DNA from: CAWFFV01 sp963814985
GTDB taxonomy: Bacteria; Chloroflexota; Ktedonobacteria; Ktedonobacterales; Ktedonobacteraceae
Assembly: GCA_963814985.1 (NCBI GenBank)
Contig: CAWFFV010000013.1
Coordinates: 186,001 to 250,000 of the forward strand
Length of the DNA: 64,000 nucleotides
Direction: 5' to 3'
Shown here: positions 19,295 to 27,760 of the stretch, piece by piece
How positions within the stretch are numbered: position 1 is the first letter of the stretch
How the letters are laid out: every line of letters starts with the position of its first letter
Notes under the pieces: model-generated
Told to the model about the DNA's origin: nothing
What the model saw: the letters and a program-made list of their open reading frames with translations, nothing else
Database searches by the model: none
Translations under genes and position numbers: made by a program

Positions 19295-21018
19295 ATGGGG
19301 TTGTCGCTCGTTGCATTTGATACCGACCACATTAAAAGCTATGTTTTCGCGACCGATAAGCTGAAAGAGATTTGCGGGGCCAGTTCATTGCTTGATCGCC
19401 TCAACCGTGATGTGATGCGAGAACTGGCAGAGTCATATGGTGGGAAGAAGATTTACGCAAATGGTGGCTCTGGCCTGTTCCTTATCGACTCAGCAAAAGC
19501 AGAAGAATTCGGCACACAGGTACAACAGGAGTATCAGCAGCTGACGGCAGGAGGTGCATCTGTTACCTACGTTGTGCAACTTCTGCCAGTGGATGCACCG
19601 GATGATGTAGAAACAGCCATGACATATCCGATGCTCAATACGCTGGCACTACTGCGCTACCGCTTGCGTGAGCAAAAAGGCCATCCCCACACACATATTA
19701 ATGAACCTTCACATCCATTAATGCGCCCTTGCGATTCCTGTGGCACTTTTTATGCTGCAATATATGATTCTGGAGAATCAGAGTTCTATTGCCGGAGCTG
19801 CCAGAATAAACAGATAGAGGATGACAAAATAAAGGAATATATCAAAAGATGGAGAACATTACCTAAGCAGCATAAAGGTTTTAAGAGTCCACTCTGGAAT
19901 TAGATATTTGAGCATTTACAACATTTACAACCTTATAATACGTTTCCTGATATAGAGCGACCTGAAGACTTCAATGTTTTTCGCGAATTTCGACGGGCAA
20001 AAGATTATCTTGGATTGATCTATGCAGATGCGAATGGTATGGGCAACAAGATTGACAAGCTCTCAACTTTGGAAAAGATACAAGAGTTTGCGGAAAAGAT
20101 TGATAATGCCGTCTATAGAGCTATGCATGAGGTCATCAGTGACCATTTACCAGCAAAAGAGCTGGGGAAGGGATTTGGGTATTTCCCTTCGATATTTTGC
20201 TCATTGGCGGTGATGATCTGGTTCTCGTTACTCCCGCAGCTCAGGCAATGACAGTCGCCCACGCGCTTGCTGAACGATTTTATACGTTCGCGAATAAAGA
20301 GCCGGAACAGGATAACACAAAACAAACAGAAGGGCAGGAACAGGAGATGCAAAACAACCAGAAAAGCATTCGCTCTCTGTGGGTGTCGTGCTAGCCCCGA
20401 CAAATTATCCCTTCCCGCTCCTCCTCAATCTTGCTGAGGATACACTAAAATTTGCCAAAAAGGATGGCTCAAAGACAGCCGAAAAGAAAAAGAACGATTA
20501 TGGGAAAACTTGCATCAACTTCATGGTTGTTTCCGGCAATACCAGCCAGAGCTTCGATAAAGTATACAAATCGTTGCATCGGAAAGATTTGAAGACTTGA
20601 CGCTCTTTCTATGCAACGATGCGTCCCTATACATTAAAAGATTTTCAATCCCTGCTTACTATGCTACAAAAGGGAAATCAGCTTGCTTTAGGACGAAGCA
20701 AACTGCATCAGTTGCGTGAAGCGATCTTGCAACTCAATCTTTCGACATCAGTGACGGAGAGCCTCGCTGTATCTACGAAGCTGGAAAGCAACAGAACGGA
20801 ACTTTGTGGTCAGCAAAGTCTATCGCACGGAGAGAGAGTATCCACTTTTTCAATGGGATGAGCAGAATCCTGCGGCATCTTTTCCAGTGGTCACCTTCCC
20901 CTGGGTAGTTGATAACAAGGAGAAGGATGTAAAACAGCATAGTACGCTTCTGCTCGATTTCGTCGAACTCTATGATTTTGTCGCGCGAGAGGATGGTGAT
21001 GGGCATGACAAGAACTGA
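19295..21018 (+). pseudogene. cas10: Cas10 (type III signal-generating subunit), interrupted by two stops and three frameshifts
   Basis: Recognisable Cas10 of about 570 residues. It has a first palm-like domain (VAFDTDHIKSYVFATDKLKE, ASSLLDRLNR), a zinc-binding segment with two CxxC pairs (CDSCGTF, CRSC), a second palm with DYLGLIYADANGMGNKID and the cyclase motif LLIGGDDLVLV, then GVVLAPTNYPF, MRPYTLKDFQSLL and a C-terminal WDEQNPAASF. No HD nuclease domain precedes the first palm. The reading frame has an in-frame TAG at 19901, a shift near 20170-20185, a shift near 20345-20375, an in-frame TGA at 20598 and a shift near 20775-20800. If intact, it would synthesise cyclic oligoadenylates for the CARF proteins nearby. 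The ATG at 19295 follows GGAGGTAAG. Confidence 0.85.
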
Positions 21019-21805
21019 TCGCATTCAGATCTCCTATGCACTGGAGTTTTCTGCTCCCTTCCACTGTGGCACAGGCGTTAGAAGAGGTTTGATTGATCGC
21101 TCCGTGACGCGCGATGGTGGGAGATATCTCTATGTGCCTGGCTCTACCATTAAGGGAGTTGTACGCGAATTGTGCGAACAGTTAGCACGTTTCTATGAGG
21201 ATAGTGATATACAATGCGTGCAAGGATTGCATCCCCTCACGATAAGGAGATTGCGCTGAAAGACCTGGGAGCAAAGCCTACTTTAGTAACGCGTGTCTTC
21301 GGTTCACAAATTCAGCCAGGCCGCCTTTGCTTCAATGATGCAAACAGACAAAAGAGGATAAAGAGCGATACGATACTCGTAGAGTGAGACAAAGCGCTAC
21401 CAGAGTATGCAAACCGACCTTTACACCCAGGTGCGGCTCAACCGTCCTACACGCACCGCTGTGCAGGGAGCGCTCTATACCAGCGAATTTGGTGTACGCA
21501 AGATGGTTTTTCAGGGGAGTATCATCGGCGGTCTGGAGTGTCTCCCGATTAGCGCTGAGATAGACGAGACATTCTCAGGCAAGGATGACGAGCCAACATA
21601 TTCATTGCTGTTGCTACTGGCAGGATTACATATGCTAGAACGTCTGGGAGGCAATAAATCAACTGGCAAAGGCGAATGTCGCTGTACGATTACGCAGCTC
21701 AAAATCAACAATGCTACTTTTACCGACAAAACACAATGGGAAAACTGGCTAGAACATCTTAACGTTCTCTCTTACTATTCACTGATGTTACAGGAGGAAG
21801 CGTGA
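21005..21805 (+). pseudogene. cas7: Cas7-like RAMP protein 1 (Csm3-type), two frameshifts
   Basis: A backbone subunit of the type III effector. The N-terminal segment has ALEFSAPFHCGTGVRRGLID and the glycine-rich RAMP motif YLYVPGSTIKGVVRELCE. A middle segment in a second frame reads PTLVTRVFGSQIQPGRLCF. The C-terminal segment in a third frame has TRTAVQGALYTSEFG and LERLGGNKSTGKGECRC, the family's terminal glycine-rich loop. Frameshifts lie near 21215-21240 and 21345-21385. The ATG at 21005 overlaps the end of cas10 by 14 bases, and the stop overlaps the GTG of csx10 (GTGA), so the genes form one operon. Cas7 subunits bind crRNA and cleave target RNA. Confidence 0.78.
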
Positions 21806-23082
21806 AACAGTTTGCACTTAAAGTAACAACTCTTTCTCCGCTCTCTATTCGCTCTGACCACTCGCCAACAGGCGCTGAGGTCGCGCCCTATATCTCTGGC
21901 TCAACGCTCATGGGGAGCCTGGCTTCAGCGCATCGCCTGCTTCGTGGCAACTGGGAGAACGAGTTTGTTAAATTCTTCCTCAGCGATAAAGTGCAGTATC
22001 CTAATCTGTATCCTGCGTCATTCAAAAATAAAGAGATGCAGAAGGCATTCTCTCCTCTCTATTGTATTCCGCGCACTGCCCAGACCTGTAAACGTTTTAA
22101 AGGCTTCTTACCCTTATCCGACGACGACGTGGATGATGAAGATAAGCCTCACGGTGTACGCGATAGCCTGTTTGACTGGGCTATGTTCGCCTCGTTAGAC
22201 AAAGCGAAGCAGGATACTAACGATAAAGAGAGAGGAGAGATCGTTGCTGCTCTACAAGAATGTACGAGTAGACTCTGCACTTGCGGTGAGCCACTGGATA
22301 GCTTCGATGGTTTTTACCGCTGGGGAGAGGATAATGCACGTGCCATTGCGAAACAGGAGAAACGATTGCTCACACGCACAGGTATCAATCGCAAATATGG
22401 CACCGTTGAGGAGAAAATACTCTACAACCGAGAAGTCTACGAAGAAGAGAATGTCTTCTTTGGCATTATTCAGGCTGAAGACGATGTAGCAAAGGATTTA
22501 CAAGACTTCATCTGGGATAAAGAGGGAGATCCTTTACTTCTTACTACTTTTGCCCGTCTTGGCACTGCACGAACACGTGGCTTTGGGCAGGTGGAGTTTG
22601 AAATGATGCCAATAGAAGATACACAGGATCATTTCGAGTCGTTCAAAGAACGCCTACATAGCTTCGAAAAAGCATTGCGTGATTATATGCAAACGTCTGC
22701 ATCCCAGCCATATTACATCGCGCTCACACTTCATGCACCAGCTATTCTCTATGATGAGTTGCTACGCTATGAAGGTTATATCTCAGGAGAACGGCTTGCA
22801 ACACTGGCTGGACTGCCAACGCGCACATTTGAGTTGCTCTATCACTTGGCCAATGTACAGCGAGTTATGGGCTGGCAGGAACTGTGGGGATTGCCACGTA
22901 TGCACGAGTATGCAATCAATGCAGGCTCTGTATTTCTCTTTAGCGTTTCGCAACCACTCGATGATAGGCTGGCGCACGCATTGTTTACGCTTGAAGGACT
23001 GGGCATAGGACAACGACGAGCCGAAGGCTTTGGACGCATCTGTATCTCCGATCCATTTCATAGAGAGAGGGATTTGCGGTGA
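21802..23082 (+). CDS. csx10: Csx10, Cas5-like subunit of a type III-D effector
   Basis: A 426-residue RAMP-superfamily protein with the Csx10 pattern: LKVTTLSPLSIRSDHSPTG at the start, then YISGSTLMGSLASAHRLLR, a Cys-containing PLYCIPRTAQTCKRFKGF segment, RLGTARTRGFGQVEFE and a C-terminal second glycine-rich loop LEGLGIGQRRAEGFGRICI. Csx10 is the Cas5-type subunit that defines subtype III-D and is expected to hold the 5-prime tag of the crRNA. The frame is intact. The start is GTG at 21802, overlapping the previous stop, and the end overlaps the next GTG (23079). Confidence 0.85.
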   Translation: MKQFALKVTTLSPLSIRSDHSPTGAEVAPYISGSTLMGSLASAHRLLRGNWENEFVKFFLSDKVQYPNLYPASFKNKEMQKAFSPLYCIPRTAQTCKRFKGFLPLSDDDVDDEDKPHGVRDSLFDWAMFASLDKAKQDTNDKERGEIVAALQECTSRLCTCGEPLDSFDGFYRWGEDNARAIAKQEKRLLTRTGINRKYGTVEEKILYNREVYEEENVFFGIIQAEDDVAKDLQDFIWDKEGDPLLLTTFARLGTARTRGFGQVEFEMMPIEDTQDHFESFKERLHSFEKALRDYMQTSASQPYYIALTLHAPAILYDELLRYEGYISGERLATLAGLPTRTFELLYHLANVQRVMGWQELWGLPRMHEYAINAGSVFLFSVSQPLDDRLAHALFTLEGLGIGQRRAEGFGRICISDPFHRERDLR

Positions 23083-23537
23083 AAGACGAACAGAACCAAC
23101 AAAATAAAATAGACGAAATGAAAATCATCCGCGAAGTGAATATTCAGGCTGAGGCTTTCTACGAGGAGGCAAACGCACTGGGCGACCACGCTGCTGAAGC
23201 ATTCGGAGAAAAACATCGCTCTCAGATCACAGGACTTGAAAATATCGCTGAAAGTAGCTTTAAGACTTCAGATATCTTTGATTACATTAAGCGACAGTCC
23301 GCGCGCCATGAACACTGGCGAAAGGATGACTTTGGCAAAAAACTGATCGAGAAATTAGAAATAGAGCTTGCCAAGAGGCAAAAAGCCATCTGTGGTGGTC
23401 TGCGGATCAGTGAGAAGACAGACGAGGGACGACAGGAGCGGCGCAGAGTACACCTGCTGCTCATTCGCCAGTTTGTTCGTCAGATGGCTGTGGAATATGA
23501 GTTTCAGGTGAGTTTTGGCAAGGGAGCAAGGCGCTGA
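23079..23537 (+). CDS. Small helical protein of the type III-D operon, copy 1 (candidate Cas11-like subunit)
   Basis: A 152-residue, charged, largely helical protein. It shares with the next gene the motif SQI-x-GL-x-NI (here SQITGLENIAESSFKTSD), a following Tyr and Gln (YIKRQ), and a C-terminal helix with two conserved-looking segments (LLLIRQFVRQMAVEYEF). The size, helical nature and position between Csx10 and a Cas7 fit a Cas11/Csm2-type small subunit that lines the target RNA; this is inference. The GTG at 23079 overlaps the csx10 stop (GTGA), and the stop overlaps the next ATG (TGATG). Confidence 0.6.
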   Translation: MKDEQNQQNKIDEMKIIREVNIQAEAFYEEANALGDHAAEAFGEKHRSQITGLENIAESSFKTSDIFDYIKRQSARHEHWRKDDFGKKLIEKLEIELAKRQKAICGGLRISEKTDEGRQERRRVHLLLIRQFVRQMAVEYEFQVSFGKGARR

Positions 23538-23970
23538 TGGAACTCACTGATGCACAGTACAAAAAGATCTGGTTGGTCAGTGATACTGTACTTTATCCTG
23601 AAGCTGTGAACTTTATACATGAATTGCTAGAGCACGAAGAAGTGCGGCAACTTCCCAAAAGAGCCAGATTATGGGGCTACTCAATATTATTAAAAGTACG
23701 ACATATGATGATGTGGTCAGATACGTCAACCACCAGATCGAACGTTACGTCGATAGGGTGTTTTACGAGAAACTTCGTCAGGCGTTGACTTCCATCCAGC
23801 GAACGCGTATGCAAGAAGAATTCCAGTTAGTTATACCCCAACCAACAAAGCGAGAAGAGGATGCGCAAAAGAAAGAGCTGATGCTGCTGCTAGCTCGTGA
23901 GTTTATTCAGCATATTATTGCCGAGCGTGGCATGGTGCAACCAAGTGAGAAGAGGATTGAAAATGACTGA
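23537..23970 (+). CDS. Small helical protein of the type III-D operon, copy 2 (candidate Cas11-like subunit, frameshifted)
   Basis: A paralogue of the preceding gene, about 144 residues. The first frame gives MELTDAQYKKIW and then LPK. The second frame continues SQIMGLLNIIKSTTYDD, VVRYVNHQIERY, and ends with a helix KELMLLLAREFIQHIIAE matching the other copy's C-terminus. A missing base in the AAAA run near 23657 explains the split. Tandem small helical subunits of different sequence would suggest a hetero-oligomeric filament in the effector. The stop overlaps the next ATG at 23963 by 8 bases. Confidence 0.58.
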
Positions 23971-24894
23971 ATTTGAGAAACGCTACGAATTGCGTAACCG
24001 CTATCTCTTTGAGGGACAACTTGTGATGCAAACAGCCCTTCATATCGGTGGAGGGAGAGCGTCACTCAGCCCTAGCGATAGTCCGGTTGTATTAACCCCC
24101 ACCGGACATCCCTTTATTCCTGGCTCTAGCTTTAAGGGATCATTGCGTAGCACAGTAGAGAAACTCGTCCCTGAGCTACCATCCAGCGCAAAACTCTCTT
24201 CGTGCGCATTGATTGAATTACCTGAAGACCAACAAATCGCTGAGACGCGGCAAATCGCTGAGATGAAGGAAAAGAACGAGCATATACATACCCAAACACA
24301 TATCATGTCCAACAGTACGACCAGAAGGTATTAGAACTATACGTCGAGAATGGGAGCAACGGGGCAAAGACTATGAGATTGAGAAGTATGAGTTCCCTTA
24401 TCTTTGTAGTACCTGCTGGCTCTTTGGCTCTCCCTTCGCGGCGGCTGCGAATAAATGTGAATGATCTCTATCTTGTAAGCGACCAGTGGGCTGGTGGCAT
24501 CCAGATCCGCGATGGTGTGGCTATTGACCGTGATAGCGAGACTGCCAAGGATGGTTTGAAATATGATTTCGAGGTTGTACCTGCCAGTGCAATGTTTAAA
24601 TTACGTATCGTTCTGGAGAATGCAACAAAGCAGGATTTACAGCTTATCAGCGTTGGGCTAAGTGAGTTTGTGCATGGTTTTGGTATGATTGGCGGCAAAC
24701 GCTCACGCGGCCTGGGAGCATGCGAACTGCAAAACCTCACAGTGTCATCCCTGGAACTAGTGGGTAACAACATCAGCCGGGACGAGAGTTACAAACGGCT
24801 CCAAAAATATCTCATCAGCCGAAAATTCTCGACGGAACAGGAGCCAGGGGAGCAATTTCTCAATCGACATATTCAAAGCATCTTTGATAAGTAG
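23963..24894 (+). pseudogene. cas7: Cas7-like RAMP protein 2 (Csm3-type), two frameshifts
   Basis: The N-terminal part has LVMQTALHIGGGRASLSPSD and TGHPFIPGSSFKGSLRSTVE, the RAMP glycine-rich loop. The middle part in a second frame has REWEQRGKDYEIEKYEFPYL followed by CSTCWLFGSP, a Cys-x-x-Cys typical of Csm3. The third frame gives VNDLYLVSDQW, IQIRDGVAIDRDSETAKDG, FEVVPASAMF and the terminal loop GGKRSRGLGACEL. Frame changes lie near 24285-24310 and 24425-24455. The DGVAIDR segment is the family position that carries the target-RNA-cleaving Asp in some Cas7 subunits. It lies in the middle of the effector operon. Confidence 0.78.
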
Positions 24895-24912
24895 AAGGGA
24901 TAAGAAGCCGCT

Positions 24913-25839
24913 ATGCTCAAAAAAATTATGAATGAAGCTTCCTTAACTGTACGTATCACAACAACTGGACCACTACTGATAAAATCTGGTCGTGCTACCG
25001 TGAGCGGCCCCAATATGACACCTGTTCTTACCTTTCGCAACAACCGACAGGAGGTATTCATTCCAGGCAGTTCACTCAAAGGGGTCTTTCGTAGCCATGT
25101 CGAGCGTGTTGTGGGTAGCCTGAAACCTCACGTCGTCTGTTACCCTTTTACGGGAGAAGCAGACAAAGAGGCCGATAACGCACAGCGCAAACGCGACTAT
25201 CGTGAATCGTGCGGTGAGATGTTTAATAAAATCGCTAAAAAAGATGATGATGAACAGGGTAACCAGCGGAATAAGCGACTGAATGACCGTAAAGATATTA
25301 TCTACGCTGCATCTTGTCCAACCTGTCGTCTTTTCGGCTCAACCAGCTTTATTGGGCGCATTGCCATCAATGATGCTTATCTTGCTCCTGGCACCAGAGA
25401 GATCAAAGAATTGCGTGATGGTGTAGGGATTGATCGTCTGACTGGTGGGGCAAGTCATAGAGCGAAATTTGATCTCGAAGTAGTGAGTACAGGCGTAGTC
25501 TTCGAGACTGATATTCATCTGCGCAATTTTGAGCTATGGCAGCTCGGTATGCTTTTTATTGTTCTGAAAGATATGGAGGATGAGCTGATTCCACTTGGTT
25601 CAGGACGTTCGCGTGGCCTGGGCAAGGTCAAAACTGAAATCGTGCAGCAAGATCGGCCTACGCGTCCAGGTGGTGTTGTGATCAGCACAATACGCGAGGC
25701 ACATACATCTGAACCCGACGAGCAGCTCTGGGGACTGGGTAAATGGCTCGACGACGACAGTAACAAGCCTCTAGGAAATGACAGCTTATTAGGGCTATCG
25801 TTCCCGGGCAATGGAGGCTATGGCACATGGCGAAGATGA
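24913..25839 (+). CDS. cas7: Cas7-like RAMP protein 3 (Csm3-type)
   Basis: A 308-residue protein with the same order of motifs as RAMP 2: TGPLLIKSGRATVSGP, EVFIPGSSLKGVFRSHVER, CPTCRLFGSTSFIGRIAIND, LRDGVGIDRLTGGASHRAKF and SGRSRGLGKVKTEI. An insert at residues 85-120 is Lys/Asp-rich. The frame is open throughout these motifs. After the stop at 25839, overlapping codons in another frame (EDDWLTLTSPVKRNQRGIR) look like a further C-terminal tail, so the true end may be downstream. The start is ATG 24913; an ATG at 24928 is also possible. Confidence 0.85.
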   Translation: MLKKIMNEASLTVRITTTGPLLIKSGRATVSGPNMTPVLTFRNNRQEVFIPGSSLKGVFRSHVERVVGSLKPHVVCYPFTGEADKEADNAQRKRDYRESCGEMFNKIAKKDDDEQGNQRNKRLNDRKDIIYAASCPTCRLFGSTSFIGRIAINDAYLAPGTREIKELRDGVGIDRLTGGASHRAKFDLEVVSTGVVFETDIHLRNFELWQLGMLFIVLKDMEDELIPLGSGRSRGLGKVKTEIVQQDRPTRPGGVVISTIREAHTSEPDEQLWGLGKWLDDDSNKPLGNDSLLGLSFPGNGGYGTWRR

Positions 25840-26038
25840 TTGGCTTACTTTGACGTCTCCTGTAAAGCGAAACCAGCGTGGTATTCGTTTACAGCGTGTT
25901 TTTAAAGAAGATGCCGATCATGCTGCTTCTGCGTGCAAAAACAATTGATCATTTTATTCGTCGCATGAAAGAGTGGCCTACGCAACCACAACTAGCAACA
26001 GTAGATGGACCAGACGCTCATAGAGAGAGGAGGCAGAG
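25840..26038 (+). other. Coding-like remnant between RAMP 3 and csx19
   Basis: This 199-base stretch has no complete gene but reads as protein-like in pieces: DDWLTLTSPVKRNQRGIR in one frame and TIDHFIRRMKEWPTQPQL in another. Either RAMP 3 has a longer C-terminus broken by two indels or a small gene has decayed here. It ends in a strong GAGGAGG ribosome binding site for csx19. Confidence 0.4.
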
Positions 26039-26604
26039 ATGGATGCTGAGATCATCTGTAGTAATATGTTGAGCAAAGCTGACCTTGCGACGCTGCTTGC
26101 AGAATGTGATTTTTTGCAGCAAGGGACATTTCTCGGGGAGATGTTACCTCTTCAGATTGTCAACACAGAAGAACGAGATGCGTTGATACGCTTTAGACCA
26201 TTTGACACCACGCTTTCCTATGAGGTATACACACAATATACTTTTGGGCGCATCTTTCACGACGATTTTGAGCTACGCTGGCAGCATGAGTCAGGCCAGG
26301 TACACGCCTGTATATAGGCGTCAACCGCGACATTCCCTTTTTACGGATACCAAACAATCTGACGTTAGAAAAACGCACGCAAAGTTATTATCTCTTTGGT
26401 GAACGCGTCATAGACAACAAGGAGACAGAGAAAATCGGCAAACCTGCTAGCCCGGAAGATTTCGCCGAGGCACGCATTCCGCGTTTGTTACATTACCCTA
26501 TAAAGGGGCAGAAACATTATGCGCGATTATTCGTGCAGGAATATCTTGACAAGGAGACAAAGCAAGTCGCTCTGCATCGCTTTGTCGCTGTGAAGGAGGC
26601 ATAA
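26039..26604 (+). CDS. csx19: Csx19-like protein of subtype III-D (frameshifted)
   Basis: A protein of about 188 residues. The first frame contains ALIRFRPFDTTLSYEV and GRIFHDDFELRWQHES. The second frame continues LYIGVNRDIPFLR, RTQSYYLFGERV, DFAEARIPRLLHYP and ends LHRFVAVKEA. The motif order (E-L-R-W, Y-Y-L-F-G, R-I-P-R-x-x-x-Y-P) fits the Csx19/TIGR03984 family, an accessory subunit found with Csx10. One missing base near 26300-26312 separates the frames. The ATG at 26039 has GAGGAGG at good spacing. The stop TAA ends at 26604, where the next protein appears to begin. Confidence 0.72.
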
Positions 26605-26648
26605 TAAATCCTTATGATTTTGTATGTATTGATTGGGAGAGACCCCCA

Positions 26649-27740
26649 TTGCGTAAGAAACCCATCTGGCATTATCAACTAGTCGCTCCTGATCAGCAAA
26701 AGCTTTATCATGGACAGATCGAGCTGGCTATCCAGACGGAAACGCCGCTCTTTATCCATGATCCACACGCCAAAAATGAACCAGTGCTATCATTGCGCAA
26801 TCAGCAGGGTGAGTACATCATTTCAGGGAGTTCACTCAAAGGTATGCTCCGTAGCGTTGTGGAAACGCTGGGGCGAGGCTGCTTGACGCTATTTGATGGA
26901 GATTATGAGCCAATTAAGAAAGACAGACGCATTGTCGGCTATGAAGCATCTTATAAAGCTCGTGTTCCTAAAGATTTCTTACGCTGCACCAATAATAACG
27001 AGCTATGCCTTTCCTGCCGCATTTTTGGTATGATGCGACAAAAAAAAGGGCAGGACAACTCAGAGAAAGATGCAGGAACAGGCAAAAATCTGTTTTTAGG
27101 CAAGGTGAATATCGGTGATGCCCGTGCCCCAAGAACCTCTCCCCTCTACGGTAAGATACGTACAGCCGATCTTATGGGACCTCAGCCACACCATGATGAC
27201 TTCTATCTTGATATCACAAAAAACGCTATCGCAGGGCGTAAATACTACTTTCATCATGCAACCAGACCTGTGGATGTAAGGCGGCCAACCAACTATAATA
27301 GCTATATTCAACCACTCGATAAAGGAACAACGTTTCAGGTACGTCTGGACTTTGTCGGATTGACAGCAGAGGAATTCGGCGCGCTGCTGCTGGCAATTAC
27401 GTTAGAGGAGGGAATGAGGCATAAGATCGGCTACGCTAAACCACTTGGTCTTGGCTCCGTCTACCTCAATCCACAAAGCATGATCCTTATTGACTACGCC
27501 AACCGGTATACACAATCAAACGGGCAAGCCCAAACAGAATATACACATGACGCTATCATCCAACTACGCAATGAGTTATTTGGTGCCTTCAAAGAGACGC
27601 ATCTTGCCCTACGCTCCCTGGAGGACTTGCGTCGCATCTGGCGTTGGCCTGCCGACCCCAATGTGATCTATGACTATCCTGGCTATGCCTGGTTCAAGAA
27701 TCCTGAGAATCGTGGCAAGCGTCTTCCGCAGACGCCTTAA
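26649..27740 (+). CDS. cas7: Cas7-like RAMP protein 4 (TIGR03986-like)
   Basis: A 363-residue RAMP. It has GQIELAIQTETPLFIHDPHA, YIISGSSLKGMLRSVVETLG, LCLSCRIFGM, a GKIRTADL segment and a terminal loop KIGYAKPLGLGSVYL. A charged C-terminal tail of 80 residues follows. TTG 26649 is the first standard start. In-frame codons upstream read INPYDFVCIDWERPP, the usual N-terminus of this family, beginning at ATA codons (26601, 26604) five bases after AAGGAGG. An ancestral ATG at 26601 overlapping the csx19 stop (ATGA) changed to ATA would explain this. The protein otherwise looks complete. Confidence 0.82.
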   Translation: MRKKPIWHYQLVAPDQQKLYHGQIELAIQTETPLFIHDPHAKNEPVLSLRNQQGEYIISGSSLKGMLRSVVETLGRGCLTLFDGDYEPIKKDRRIVGYEASYKARVPKDFLRCTNNNELCLSCRIFGMMRQKKGQDNSEKDAGTGKNLFLGKVNIGDARAPRTSPLYGKIRTADLMGPQPHHDDFYLDITKNAIAGRKYYFHHATRPVDVRRPTNYNSYIQPLDKGTTFQVRLDFVGLTAEEFGALLLAITLEEGMRHKIGYAKPLGLGSVYLNPQSMILIDYANRYTQSNGQAQTEYTHDAIIQLRNELFGAFKETHLALRSLEDLRRIWRWPADPNVIYDYPGYAWFKNPENRGKRLPQTP

Positions 27741-27760
27741 CAAGACAAGGAGAGAGATGG

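Noticed and set aside
19182..19364. Small gene of about 60 codons after AAGGAGAG, overlapping the cas10 start
   Set aside because: The ribosome binding site is good, but the product has no recognisable features and runs far into cas10 in another frame.
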